Assembly (NCBI RefSeq): GCF_002929305.1
Contig: NZ_PJIO01000014.1
Span: forward strand, 36,508-100,507
Direction of reading: 5' to 3'
Source: Arthrobacter sp. GMC3
GTDB lineage: Bacteria > Actinomycetota > Actinomycetes > Actinomycetales > Micrococcaceae
Length of the DNA: 64,000 nucleotides
A program made the translations under genes and the position numbers. The notes under the pieces were generated by a model that made no database searches, was not told where the DNA came from, and saw only the letters and a program-made list of their open reading frames with translations. Shown here piece after piece: positions 1 to 9,291 of the stretch. The stretch's first letter is position 1; every line of letters begins with the position of its first letter.

Positions 1-1
1 G

Positions 2-535
2 TGCCACGGTGCCCGCTACAACCGCGAAACCCTCGAAGTTCACTACAAGGGAAAGTCGATCGCCGATGTGCTGAACATGCCCATCGAAGAAGGTGCCGAC
101 TTCTTTGCAGCTTTCACGCCGATCGCCCGGCACCTGCGAACGCTGGTCGACGTCGGACTGGGCTACGTCAGGCTCGGGCAGGCCTCCACAACACTGTCCG
201 GCGGCGAGGCACAACGAGTGAAACTGGCCGCGGAACTGCAAAAACGCTCGAACGGCCGCAGCATCTACGTGCTGGATGAGCCCACCACTGGCCTTCACTT
301 TGAGGATATCCGCAAGCTTCTGCTCGTATTGCAGGGCCTGGTGGAGAAGGGCAACACTGTCATCGTCATCGAGCACAACCTGGATGTCATCAAGACTGCC
401 GACTGGATTGTGGACCTGGGGCCCGACGGCGGCACGGGAGGCGGGCAGGTCATCGCAACCGGGACACCAGAGAAGGTCGCCAAGAGCGATGTCAGCTACA
501 CGGCGACGTTCTTGCGGGAAGTACTTCACGGCTAA
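2..535 (+). CDS. uvrA: UvrABC excinuclease subunit A, C-terminal part (5' truncated by window edge)
   Basis: This is the last 177 codons of UvrA, the DNA-damage recognition ATPase of nucleotide excision repair. The reading frame is open from base 2, so the gene begins outside the window. The visible protein starts at the zinc-finger exit (CHGARYNRETLE) and then has the second ABC signature LSGGEAQRVKLA, the Walker B and D-loop segment VLDEPTTGLH, and the switch histidine in VIVIEHN. All of these are diagnostic of the UvrA C-terminal ATPase domain. It ends at TAA 533-535. Its partner uvrC lies about 1.7 kb downstream, separated by two lipid or phosphatase-type genes, so the two repair genes are probably not co-transcribed. 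Confidence 0.97.
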   Translation, partial: CHGARYNRETLEVHYKGKSIADVLNMPIEEGADFFAAFTPIARHLRTLVDVGLGYVRLGQASTTLSGGEAQRVKLAAELQKRSNGRSIYVLDEPTTGLHFEDIRKLLLVLQGLVEKGNTVIVIEHNLDVIKTADWIVDLGPDGGTGGGQVIATGTPEKVAKSDVSYTATFLREVLHG

Positions 536-588
536 ATATTCCGTGCCAGGCATGGATGCACGCTGGCTGCGGCAGCTCGTGAGAAACT

Positions 589-1341
589 ATGGACGTGACT
601 ATTGCCGCGCCCCCCATTGCCCTGAACAGATTGCTCAAGGCTGTCCTCTTTGACTTAGATGGCACCCTCGTTGACCCCGCCGGGGGCATCACCGGCGGCA
701 TTGAGCATGCTCTGACGGTCATGGGCCTGCCCGTGCCTGGCCCCGACGTCCTTGCGGCAATGATTGGGCCCAAGTTGGCCGACGCCCTTGTCAGCCATGC
801 GGGAGTCCACCTGGATCAGGTTCCGGACGTGATTGCCGTCTACCGTAGCTGGTATGCCAGCACGGGCATGGGCATGTCTGTGCTGTATCCAGGAATCAAG
901 GACGTCTTGGTCGAGCTACGTGCGGCGGGCATCGCGCTGGCCGTGGCCACGCAAAAGCCTGAGCCGTTGGCCAAGACACTTCTGGCGCACCACGGAATCG
1001 CTGGCCACTTTGACATTATTTGTGGTTCCAACCCCGACGAGACTCTCATGCCCGGTGACCCGGGGTACCGGCAGGGCAAGTCAGAAATCATCGCCGCAGC
1101 GTTGGAGGATCTCGCTGTTCCTGCCGGTTCAGCCGTCATGGTGGGGGACAGGCACCAGGACGTGAACGGGGCCCGGGCCAACGGGCTCGACTGCATTGGT
1201 GTTGCCTGGGGTTTTGCCCCGGAGGGTGAGCTGGAAGCGGCAGGGGTTGCCGCCGTCGTGCAGTCCACGAGCGAACTGGCATCGATGCTGGCTGCTGCAA
1301 CGTTGGCTCAGGGTGCGGAGGATGTCCATGGCGCTCTATGA
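589..1341 (+). CDS. HAD-family hydrolase, phosphoglycolate phosphatase-like
   Basis: This is a 250-residue HAD-superfamily phosphatase. Motif I is FDLDGTLVD, with the nucleophile Asp and the general-acid Asp in DxD form. Motif IV is VGDRHQDVNGA near residue 185. The cap-domain insertion between motifs I and II is of the PGP/Gph type, so the likely substrate is a small phosphomonoester such as 2-phosphoglycolate; the sequence does not settle this. The ribosome-binding site before ATG 589 is weak (GAGAA), and GTG 595 is a possible alternative start. The 3' end overlaps the next acyltransferase by 14 bases, so the two are translationally coupled. Confidence 0.85.
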   Translation: MDVTIAAPPIALNRLLKAVLFDLDGTLVDPAGGITGGIEHALTVMGLPVPGPDVLAAMIGPKLADALVSHAGVHLDQVPDVIAVYRSWYASTGMGMSVLYPGIKDVLVELRAAGIALAVATQKPEPLAKTLLAHHGIAGHFDIICGSNPDETLMPGDPGYRQGKSEIIAAALEDLAVPAGSAVMVGDRHQDVNGARANGLDCIGVAWGFAPEGELEAAGVAAVVQSTSELASMLAAATLAQGAEDVHGAL

Positions 1342-1996
1342 CCTGACCCGGGTGCTCACCAAGGGCACCATTTCAACGTTGTGCCGCCCCACCGTTGAGG
1401 GCCTGGAAAACGTACCAACGGACGGTCCGTTCATCATCGCGCCCAACCACCTGTCGTTTTTCGACTCCGTGATTGTGCAGGCATTGACACCCCGGCCTGT
1501 TTCCTTCTTTGCCAAGGCCGAATACTTCACCGGCAAGGGACTCAAGGGCAAGCTCATGAAGTCCTTCTTTGAGTCAGTACACTCCATCCCCGTGGAACGC
1601 GGCGAGCAGGCCGCCAGTGTTCAGGCGCTCAAAACTCTCCTGGAAATCCTCGGCAGCGGTGACGCCGTGGGCATCTACCCGGAGGGGACCCGCTCCCGCG
1701 ACGGAATTCTCTACAGGGGCCGGACCGGTGTGGGCTGGCTCGCCCTGACCACCGGCGCGCCAGTGGTCCCCGTGGGCCTCATTGGCACAGAGAAACTCCA
1801 ACCCGCCGGCAAGAAGGGCTTTAAACCGGCGCACTTCACCCTGCGATTCGGTGAGCCCCTCTACTTTGAGAAAACGGGCCCGGACCACTCCCTGCCCGCC
1901 CGCCGCCATGTCACGGACACCATCATGGATGCCATCGCCGCATTGACCGGGCAGGAACGCAGCGCCAAATACAATCAAAGCCCCGCCGTCGAATAA
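1328..1996 (+). CDS. plsC: 1-acyl-sn-glycerol-3-phosphate acyltransferase family protein
   Basis: This 222-residue acyltransferase of the PlsC/LPLAT family makes phosphatidic acid from lysophosphatidate at the membrane, or performs a related acyl transfer. The catalytic NHxxxxD motif is NHLSFFDS, and the glycerol-phosphate-binding motif is YPEGTRSRDG; spacing and length are normal for the family. ATG 1328 was chosen because GGAG at 1317-1320 is 7 bases upstream; ATG 1322 is too close to it. The gene starts inside the 3' end of the HAD gene. The substrate is inferred from the family, and other lysolipid acyltransferases look the same at this level. Confidence 0.85.
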   Translation: MALYDLTRVLTKGTISTLCRPTVEGLENVPTDGPFIIAPNHLSFFDSVIVQALTPRPVSFFAKAEYFTGKGLKGKLMKSFFESVHSIPVERGEQAASVQALKTLLEILGSGDAVGIYPEGTRSRDGILYRGRTGVGWLALTTGAPVVPVGLIGTEKLQPAGKKGFKPAHFTLRFGEPLYFEKTGPDHSLPARRHVTDTIMDAIAALTGQERSAKYNQSPAVE

Positions 1997-2058
1997 TCAC
2001 CACGTCTCACCAGGGCCTTCGTCGGCGGCTGTGGCAACTGCGAGCATTATGGAACGAT

Positions 2059-2157
2059 GGCGAGGGGCCGGTGTTTCCGGAGGCGACGTAAAGGAGACTG
2101 TAAGGCCGCCCGCGGCCGTCAGGCGGATAGTCGCCGAGGAAATGCCCGCCCCTCGCC
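2059..2157. repeat. Interspersed structured palindrome, short form (copy 1)
   Basis: Long imperfect inverted repeat between plsC and uvrC. The left arm at 2059-2086 pairs with the right arm at 2131-2157 over about 27 positions with a few mismatches. Between the arms lies a 30-base core at 2093-2122, which contains GGCCGCCCGCGGCC, itself a hairpin. The core matches 28 of 30 bases at 50311-50340, where a second, longer copy lies between convergent genes. Nothing in it looks coding. It may fold as RNA in the uvrC leader or be a REP-like dispersed element. Confidence 0.75.
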
Positions 2158-2202
2158 AAGGCGCGAACCATGACCGGGCCCGCGGAGTGACAGAATGGGC
2201 AT

Positions 2203-4188
2203 GTGGCAGATCCAGCAAGTTACCGGCCGAAGCCGGGCGAAATTCCGACCAACCCCGGCGTATATCGTTTCCGCGATGAGCATGGGCGCATTATTTACGT
2301 GGGCAAGGCCAAAAACCTTCGTTCGCGTCTGAACTCATACTTTGCGAACCCGGCCACACTGCTGCCCAAAACCCATGCCATGGTGCACCATGCGGCCAGC
2401 GTGCAGTGGACCATTGTGGGCAGTGAACTCGAAGCCCTGCAACTTGAGTACACGTGGATCAAGGAGTTCGCCCCGCGCTACAACCTTGCCTTCAGGGACG
2501 ACAAAACGTACCCGTACTTGGCCGTGTCGATGAGTGAGAAGTTCCCCCGTGTCCAGGTCATGCGTGGTGAGCGGCGGAAGGGCACCAAATACTTTGGCCC
2601 CTATACCGCCGGTGCCATCCGGGAAACTATGGACACCTTGCTGAGGGTGTTTCCGGTGCGTAGTTGCAGCGTGGGTGTGCTGCGCCGTGCCGAACGCAGC
2701 GGCAGGCCCTGCCTGCTGGGCTACATCGATAAATGCGCCGCACCGTGTGTTGGCCGCGTTAGCGTCGAGGAACACAAGGCCCTGGCACAGGACTTCTGTG
2801 ACTTCATGGGCGGCGAGGCCACCCGGTTTATCAAGACCCTGGAAAAGAAGATGGCCGACGCCGTATCCGAGCTCGACTATGAGCAGGCGGCCAGGCTGCG
2901 TGATGACATTATTGCCCTGCGCAAGGTCTTCGAACGCAACGCCGTAGTGCTCACCGAGGACACGAACGCCGACATCTTTGCGGTGGAACAGGACGATCTG
3001 GAAGCGGCCGTCCAGGTGTTCTATGTGCGGGGAGGTCGCATCCGTGGCCAGCGAGGCTGGGTGGTGGAGAAGGTGGAGGACGCCTCCGACGCCGAACTGT
3101 GGGAACACTTGATGCAACAGGTTTACGGTGGTGAGGACCAGCAGCAGGACGCCATTCCACGCCAGATCCTGGTGCCAGAACTTCCCGCCAACCACGAATA
3201 CCTGGCCCAGTGGCTGGGCGAATTGCGCCAGGGCAAAGTCTCCATCAAGGTGCCCCAGAGGGGTGAGAAGGCAGCCCTGATGGACACCGTGCAGGCGAAC
3301 GCCCACCAGGCAATGGCGCTGCACAAATCGCGGCGGGCAGGGGATCTAACCACCCGCTCGCTGGCGCTGCAGGAACTCCAGGAGGCGCTGGATCTGCCCA
3401 TGCCCCTGCTGCGGATCGAATGCTACGACATCTCGCACGTACAGGGCACCAATGTGGTGGCTTCCATGGTGGTGGTCGAAGACGGGCTGACCAAAAAGAG
3501 CGAATACCGCAAGTTTGCCATTACAGGTGAGGCAGCCATTGATGACACCGCCTCCATGTACGACGTCATCACCCGCCGGTTCCGGAACTATCTGAATGAA
3601 AAAGAGTCGCGGGCCAAGGCAGTGGCGGCCAGTGGGGAAGTGGCAACTGCGGGAGACGGAAACGAAGCCGCCGACACGCCCACCTCAAAATTCGCCTACC
3701 CGCCGAACCTTGTGGTGGTCGACGGTGGCGTGCCCCAGGTGAACGCGGCGTCACGGGCCCTTGCCGATCTGGGAATTAATGACGTGGCCGTCATCGGGCT
3801 GGCCAAGCGTTTGGAGGAGGTCTGGGTGCCGGAGAGTGATTTCCCCGTGATCTTGCCACGGTCCTCGGAGGGCCTGTACCTGCTCCAACGCATCCGTGAC
3901 GAGGCCCACCGCTTCGCCATCACCTTCCACCGCGCCAAGCGCGGAAAGGCTATGACGGCGTCGGTGCTGGACACTGTTCCCGGTCTGGGAGCCACAAAGC
4001 AAAAGGCACTCCTGGACCAAATGGGCTCCATGAAGAAGGTGCGGGCCGCCACCGTGGAGGAACTGACACAGGTGAAGGGCATAGGCCCTGTCCTGGCCCA
4101 GTCCATTCATGAGACGTTGCGCAGCGGAGCCGAAGGCGCCGAGCCTGTCCCGGCAGTGAATATGACAACCGGGGAGATCCTGGACTAG
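2203..4188 (+). CDS. uvrC: UvrABC excinuclease subunit C
   Basis: UvrC (661 residues) makes the 3' and 5' incisions in nucleotide excision repair once UvrB is loaded on damaged DNA. Domains in order: GIY-YIG nuclease at about 10-95 (PGVYRF, IIYVGKAKNLRSRL), the Cys-bearing region around 150-185, the UVR domain that binds UvrB at about 205-240 (DYEQAARLRDDI), the RNase H-like nuclease domain (IECYDISHVQG, VVDGGVPQVNAA) and C-terminal helix-hairpin-helix motifs (VPGLGATKQKALL, VKGIGPVLAQSI). Length is normal for actinobacteria. The start is GTG 2203. The gene leads the conserved uvrC-rapZ-yvcK-whiA order. Confidence 0.97.
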   Translation: MADPASYRPKPGEIPTNPGVYRFRDEHGRIIYVGKAKNLRSRLNSYFANPATLLPKTHAMVHHAASVQWTIVGSELEALQLEYTWIKEFAPRYNLAFRDDKTYPYLAVSMSEKFPRVQVMRGERRKGTKYFGPYTAGAIRETMDTLLRVFPVRSCSVGVLRRAERSGRPCLLGYIDKCAAPCVGRVSVEEHKALAQDFCDFMGGEATRFIKTLEKKMADAVSELDYEQAARLRDDIIALRKVFERNAVVLTEDTNADIFAVEQDDLEAAVQVFYVRGGRIRGQRGWVVEKVEDASDAELWEHLMQQVYGGEDQQQDAIPRQILVPELPANHEYLAQWLGELRQGKVSIKVPQRGEKAALMDTVQANAHQAMALHKSRRAGDLTTRSLALQELQEALDLPMPLLRIECYDISHVQGTNVVASMVVVEDGLTKKSEYRKFAITGEAAIDDTASMYDVITRRFRNYLNEKESRAKAVAASGEVATAGDGNEAADTPTSKFAYPPNLVVVDGGVPQVNAASRALADLGINDVAVIGLAKRLEEVWVPESDFPVILPRSSEGLYLLQRIRDEAHRFAITFHRAKRGKAMTASVLDTVPGLGATKQKALLDQMGSMKKVRAATVEELTQVKGIGPVLAQSIHETLRSGAEGAEPVPAVNMTTGEILD

Positions 4189-4309
4189 CCCAAAAATTCC
4201 GGCTTTGAATTCGGTAGTCTTATAGTGGCTAGGCGGGCAAGGCAACTACCCGCTGTCCCACGACCACGGCCAAAAAGTTCTCGATGCAACAAAGTTCAAA
4301 GGATGCGCA

Positions 4310-5233
4310 ATGACGGAGCAGGACCAGACGCCCGCGGCCACTGACGATGGCCTGACGGCCGTGAAGCCGGTGGAGGCTGAACTGCTGGTTGTCACCGGCA
4401 TGTCGGGAGCCGGGCGCAGCACGGCAGCCAACGCCCTGGAGGACCACGGCTGGTACGTCATCGAGAACCTCCCCCCTCAAATGCTTGGCACCTTGGCGGA
4501 GCTTGTGTCACGGATGCCGGCCGCCCTGCCCAAGCTCGCCGTCGTCGTCGATGTTCGCGGCAAGGCACTTTTTGCCGACATCCGTGAGTCTTTGAACGCC
4601 CTTTCTGCCGCCGGTGTCAGCTTCCGGGTACTGTTCCTGGACGCCAGCGACGACACCCTGGTGCGCCGCTTCGAACAAGGACGCCGCCCACACCCCCTGC
4701 AAGAGGGTGGGCGCATCCTGGACGGGATCGGTGCCGAACGGGTACTGCTGGCGGAGATGAAGGCTCAGGCCGAGATGGTTCTGGATACCTCCGGGCTTAA
4801 CGTCCACGAACTTGCCTCCGCCGTCACCGAGCTGTTCTCGGAGACGGGCCCGGTGGTCCTGAGCTTGACGGTCATGAGTTTTGGCTTCAAATACGGTCTG
4901 CCCGTGGATGCCAACTACGTTGCCGATGTCCGGTTTATCCCCAACCCCCACTGGATCCCTGCCCTGCGGCCTTTGACAGGCCAGGATGCCGCCGTCAGTG
5001 ACTTTGTGCTCAAGGACAATGGGGCCGCAGACTTCGTTGACCGCTTCGTGTACGCACTGGAGCCGGTCCTGGCCGGCTACCGCCGCGAGAACAAGCACTA
5101 CGCCACCATCGCCATCGGTTGCACGGGAGGCAAGCACCGCTCCGTGGCTGTGGCCATCGAATTGGCTAAGCGCCTGAGCCAGCTGCCGCGAGTCACCACC
5201 AGCATCCGGCACCGCGACCTGGGCCGGGAATAG
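4310..5233 (+). CDS. rapZ: RapZ/YvcJ-family nucleotide-binding protein
   Basis: This 307-residue protein is of the RapZ family: an RNase adaptor in enteric bacteria, and a YvcJ-type GTP/ATP-binding protein in Gram-positives. It has an N-terminal P-loop near residues 30-37 (GMSGAGRS), the family block WYVIENLPPQML, the central FLDASDDTLVRRF segment, and the C-terminal FGFKYG and GCTGGKHRSVA signatures. The Walker A lysine is Arg36 here. The gene starts at ATG 4310 with AAAGGA upstream, and only 2 bases separate it from yvcK, so the two are co-translated. Its molecular role in actinobacteria is less clear than in E. coli. Confidence 0.95.
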   Translation: MTEQDQTPAATDDGLTAVKPVEAELLVVTGMSGAGRSTAANALEDHGWYVIENLPPQMLGTLAELVSRMPAALPKLAVVVDVRGKALFADIRESLNALSAAGVSFRVLFLDASDDTLVRRFEQGRRPHPLQEGGRILDGIGAERVLLAEMKAQAEMVLDTSGLNVHELASAVTELFSETGPVVLSLTVMSFGFKYGLPVDANYVADVRFIPNPHWIPALRPLTGQDAAVSDFVLKDNGAADFVDRFVYALEPVLAGYRRENKHYATIAIGCTGGKHRSVAVAIELAKRLSQLPRVTTSIRHRDLGRE

Positions 5234-5235
5234 GC

Positions 5236-6243
5236 ATGTATACCGGAATTCTGCCGATCATCCCTGCCGGTGGGCGCCTGCCCGCCTTCGAATCAGGGGT
5301 CAAGGTCACTGCCCTGGGCGGCGGGCACGGCCTGGCCGCTTCACTGTCAGCGCTGCGGCTTTTGACGAGCAATCTCACTGCTGTTGTCACTGTGGCCGAC
5401 GACGGCGGCTCCTCCGGACGTCTGCGGGATGAGCTGGGCGTGCTTCCGCCCGGAGACCTCCGCATGGCCCTGTCCGCCCTATGCGATGACACGGACTGGG
5501 GCCGCACCTGGCGGGATGTTATGCAACACCGGTTCACCTCACGCGAGGGCGTCACGGGATCCCTGGACAACCATGCGCTGGGCAACTTGCTGATCGTGAC
5601 CCTGTGGGAGCTACTCGGAGACACGGTGGCCGGCCTGCGCTGGGCAGGTGCACTTCTGGGCGCCCGCGGGGAAGTGCTGCCCATGGCAAGTGTCCCGCTG
5701 ACCATTGAAGGACAGGTTAAAGCCTCCGCCCACGGCAGCCTTCCGGCCGGCTACACCATCAGTGGCCAGGCCCGGTTGGCGAAAGCCGGCGAAGTGGACA
5801 ACGTCCGCCTGGTTCCCGAGGACGCTCCCGCTTGTGCGGAGGCGCTGGAAGCCATCCACGCCGCTGACTGGGTGGTGTTGGGCCCCGGCTCCTGGTACAC
5901 CTCGGTGCTACCGCACCTGTTGCTGCCCGAGCTGCGGACCGCCCTGTGCACCACCACGGCCAAGCGCCTGGTGACCATGAACCTTGACGTCAACGACCTT
6001 GAGGCAACAGGCATGAACGCTGCCGACCACCTGCGCGTCATCTCCCGGTATGCACCCGAGTTTGGGGTCGACGTGGTCCTTGCCGACCCGTCCTCCATCT
6101 CTGATGTTGCCGAGTTCACAGAAGCTGCCGCAATGATAGGGGCAGAGGTGGTGTTCGGTAAGGTGGGAAGTTCCGCCGGAACACCCATCCATGACCCATT
6201 GCGGCTGGCTGCGGCATATCGAGACATTTTCGGGGACAACTAG
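5236..6243 (+). CDS. yvcK: YvcK/CuvA family gluconeogenesis factor (CofD-like)
   Basis: This 335-residue CofD-like protein of the YvcK family binds UDP-sugars (UDP-GlcNAc) and is needed in Gram-positives for growth on gluconeogenic carbon and for correct cell-wall synthesis. It shows the N-terminal GGGHG loop (LGGGHGLAASLSAL), the ADDGGSSGRLR block, PPGDLRMAL, and later LGPGSWYTSVLPHLL. ATG 5236 lies 2 bases after the rapZ stop. The conserved rapZ-yvcK-whiA cluster and the glycolytic genes just downstream fit a role linking carbon flux to envelope growth; that link is inferred from context. Confidence 0.95.
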   Translation: MYTGILPIIPAGGRLPAFESGVKVTALGGGHGLAASLSALRLLTSNLTAVVTVADDGGSSGRLRDELGVLPPGDLRMALSALCDDTDWGRTWRDVMQHRFTSREGVTGSLDNHALGNLLIVTLWELLGDTVAGLRWAGALLGARGEVLPMASVPLTIEGQVKASAHGSLPAGYTISGQARLAKAGEVDNVRLVPEDAPACAEALEAIHAADWVVLGPGSWYTSVLPHLLLPELRTALCTTTAKRLVTMNLDVNDLEATGMNAADHLRVISRYAPEFGVDVVLADPSSISDVAEFTEAAAMIGAEVVFGKVGSSAGTPIHDPLRLAAAYRDIFGDN

Positions 6244-6267
6244 TACGTGAGAGTGAAGGCATGAACC

Positions 6268-7248
6268 ATGGCACTGACAGCTGCTGTTAAAGAAGAATTG
6301 TCTCGGCTGGACATCAAGAAATCCTCTGTGCGCAAAGCGGAGATTTCGGCGCTGCTTCGATTTGCCGGCGGATTGCACATCATCTCCGGGCGAATCGTCA
6401 TTGAGGCGGAGGTGGACTCCGCGGCCACGGCCAGGCGTCTGCGCGTGGCTATCGCCGAGATCTACGGCCACCAGAGCGAGATCATCGTCGTCTCCGGCGG
6501 CGGGTTGCGCCGGGGCAACCGCTACGTGGTGCGAGTGGTTCGGGATGGGGAAGCCCTTGCCCGCCAAACCGGGCTGCTGGACGGTCGAGGCCGCCCCGTC
6601 CGGGGGCTGCCTTCCGTCGTGGTCAACGGTTCTGCCGCCGACGCCGAGGCCGTCTGGCGTGGCGCGTTCCTGGCCCACGGCTCCCTCACCGAACCGGGCC
6701 GCTCCTCCGCCCTAGAAGTAACCTGCCCCGGCCCCGAGGCCGCTCTTGCGTTGGTGGGCGCCGCCAGGAGGATCGACATCGCCGCCAAGGCCCGTGAGGT
6801 CCGTGGCATTGACCGGGTGGTTATTCGCGACGGCGACACCATTGCAGCGCTTTTGATTCGCATGGGCGCCCACGAAACCCTTCTGGTCTGGGAGGAACGC
6901 CGCATGCGCAAGGAGGTTCGGGCTACCGCGAACCGCCTGGCCAACTTCGACGACGCCAATCTGCGCCGCTCGGCACAAGCCGCAGTGGCGGCCGGTGCCC
7001 GGGTTGACCGAGCACTAGAAATCCTGGGCGAGGACGTCCCCGAACACCTCAAATATGCGGGGGAGCTGCGTGTAGCCCACAAGCAGGCAAGCCTTGATGA
7101 ACTGGGCCGCCTAGCCGACCCGCCCCTGACCAAGGACGCCATCGCCGGACGCATCCGGCGCCTGCTGGCCATGGCGGACAAAAAAGCCGGCGATCTAGGC
7201 ATTCCGGGAACGGAGTCCAACGTGACCTTTGACATGTTGGAGCAGTAA
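6268..7248 (+). CDS. whiA: Sporulation/cell division regulator WhiA
   Basis: WhiA (326 residues) is a DNA-binding protein that in Streptomyces activates sporulation septation genes and in other Gram-positives affects division and chromosome segregation. The N-terminal two-thirds is the homing-endonuclease-like fold (LRFAGGLHIISG, WRGAFLAHGSLTEP) without a nuclease signature. The C-terminal helix-turn-helix follows (RRSAQAAVAAGARVDRAL, then SLDELGRLADPPLTKDAIAGRIRRL). It lies 24 bases after yvcK and ends the conserved cluster. This organism type does not sporulate, so a division role is more likely. Confidence 0.96.
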   Translation: MALTAAVKEELSRLDIKKSSVRKAEISALLRFAGGLHIISGRIVIEAEVDSAATARRLRVAIAEIYGHQSEIIVVSGGGLRRGNRYVVRVVRDGEALARQTGLLDGRGRPVRGLPSVVVNGSAADAEAVWRGAFLAHGSLTEPGRSSALEVTCPGPEAALALVGAARRIDIAAKAREVRGIDRVVIRDGDTIAALLIRMGAHETLLVWEERRMRKEVRATANRLANFDDANLRRSAQAAVAAGARVDRALEILGEDVPEHLKYAGELRVAHKQASLDELGRLADPPLTKDAIAGRIRRLLAMADKKAGDLGIPGTESNVTFDMLEQ

Positions 7249-7361
7249 TCGTCCCTAGTGTGAAAGAGTAGAACATGACTGGCAATCAACCAGTTATGCA
7301 GCTTGGGCGGGGCGTGCAAATGCCTGGCCGGGCTCACCAGAAAAATTGCAATGGAGGAACA

Positions 7362-7988
7362 GTGACCAAGTACACACTCCCAGAGCTTAGCTATGACTAC
7401 GCTGCCCTGGAGCCCAACATTTCTGCCCGCATCATGGAGCTGCACCACAGCAAGCACCATGCTGCCTACGTTGCCGGCGCCAACACTGCGCTGGAGCAGC
7501 TCGCCGAGGCGCGCGAAAGCAACAACTTCGCCAATGTCAACAGGTTCTCCAAGGACTTGGCGTTCCACCTCGGTGGCCACACCAACCACTCCATCTTCTG
7601 GAACAACCTTTCCCCCGAAGGCGGCGACAAGCCCGAGGGCGAGCTCGCAGCGGCAATTGACGATGCGTTCGGTTCCTTCGACGCCTTCCGCGCACACTTC
7701 ACCGCCGCAGCCATGGGTATCCAGGGTTCCGGCTGGGCCCTGCTCTCCTACGAGGGCCTCGGTGGCAACATTGTCATCGAGCAGCTTTACGACCAGCAGG
7801 GCAACGTCCCCGTGGCCACCACGCCGCTGCTCATGCTCGACATGTGGGAGCACGCTTTCTACCTTGACTACGTCAACGTCAAGGCCGACTACGTCAAGGC
7901 TTTCTGGAACATTGTGAACTGGGCCGACGTCGCCAAGCGCTTTGACGCCGCACGCAAGCACGCCACCGCGTTGATCCTGCCTGCCTAA
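7362..7988 (+). CDS. sodA: Superoxide dismutase (Mn/Fe type)
   Basis: This 208-residue cytoplasmic superoxide dismutase is of the Mn/Fe family. The metal ligands are visible: His28 in LHHSKHH, His76 in GHTNHS, and the Asp and His of DMWEHAFYLDY. GTG 7362 is the start: GGAGGA sits 3 bases upstream at 7353-7358, and the protein then begins MTKYTLPELSY exactly as family members do. An in-frame ATG at 7275 would add 29 residues unlike the family. Mn is the likely metal by similarity but this cannot be proved here. A strong hairpin follows at 8029-8057. Confidence 0.96.
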   Translation: MTKYTLPELSYDYAALEPNISARIMELHHSKHHAAYVAGANTALEQLAEARESNNFANVNRFSKDLAFHLGGHTNHSIFWNNLSPEGGDKPEGELAAAIDDAFGSFDAFRAHFTAAAMGIQGSGWALLSYEGLGGNIVIEQLYDQQGNVPVATTPLLMLDMWEHAFYLDYVNVKADYVKAFWNIVNWADVAKRFDAARKHATALILPA

Positions 7989-8028
7989 GAAGGTTTGCCA
8001 CGTCCTGTGACGTGACCAACATATGGAC

Positions 8029-8057
8029 GCCCGCCCCGGAAGATTTCCGGGGCGGGC
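8029..8057 (+). terminator. Hairpin terminator after sodA
   Basis: A 13-bp perfect GC-rich stem (GCCCGCCCCGGAA with its complement) closes a 3-base loop, about 40 bases after the sodA stop. No long T-run follows. It separates sodA from gap. Confidence 0.8.
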
Positions 8058-8274
8058 ACCAAAGAACGTAATATGGATCACGAAAGTCGAAGCAGCGATG
8101 TCAGTGACGCTTTATGCGTCTGCAGCTTCACCCAAAAACGTGGATTCCAAGGCCGAAAAGCCCTAAGAATTCGCTCATTAAAAATCTCTGCCCAACGTCG
8201 TGCGGGAATCAACGGTTGAAACTAACCCTTCAACCTGACTACGCGTGTTCGCAAGAGCACCAAGGAGAGAATAA

Positions 8275-9282
<1,008 letters not shown>

Positions 9283-9291
9283 GGGCCAGCA

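Noticed and set aside
7275..7361. Longer SodA N-terminus from ATG 7275
   Set aside because: The extra 29 residues are unlike any superoxide dismutase start, and GTG 7362 has a strong Shine-Dalgarno and gives the usual N-terminus.
6522..8081. 519-residue minus-strand open frame across whiA and sodA
   Set aside because: It spans two well-supported genes on the other strand and has a low-complexity Arg/Ser/Ala composition.
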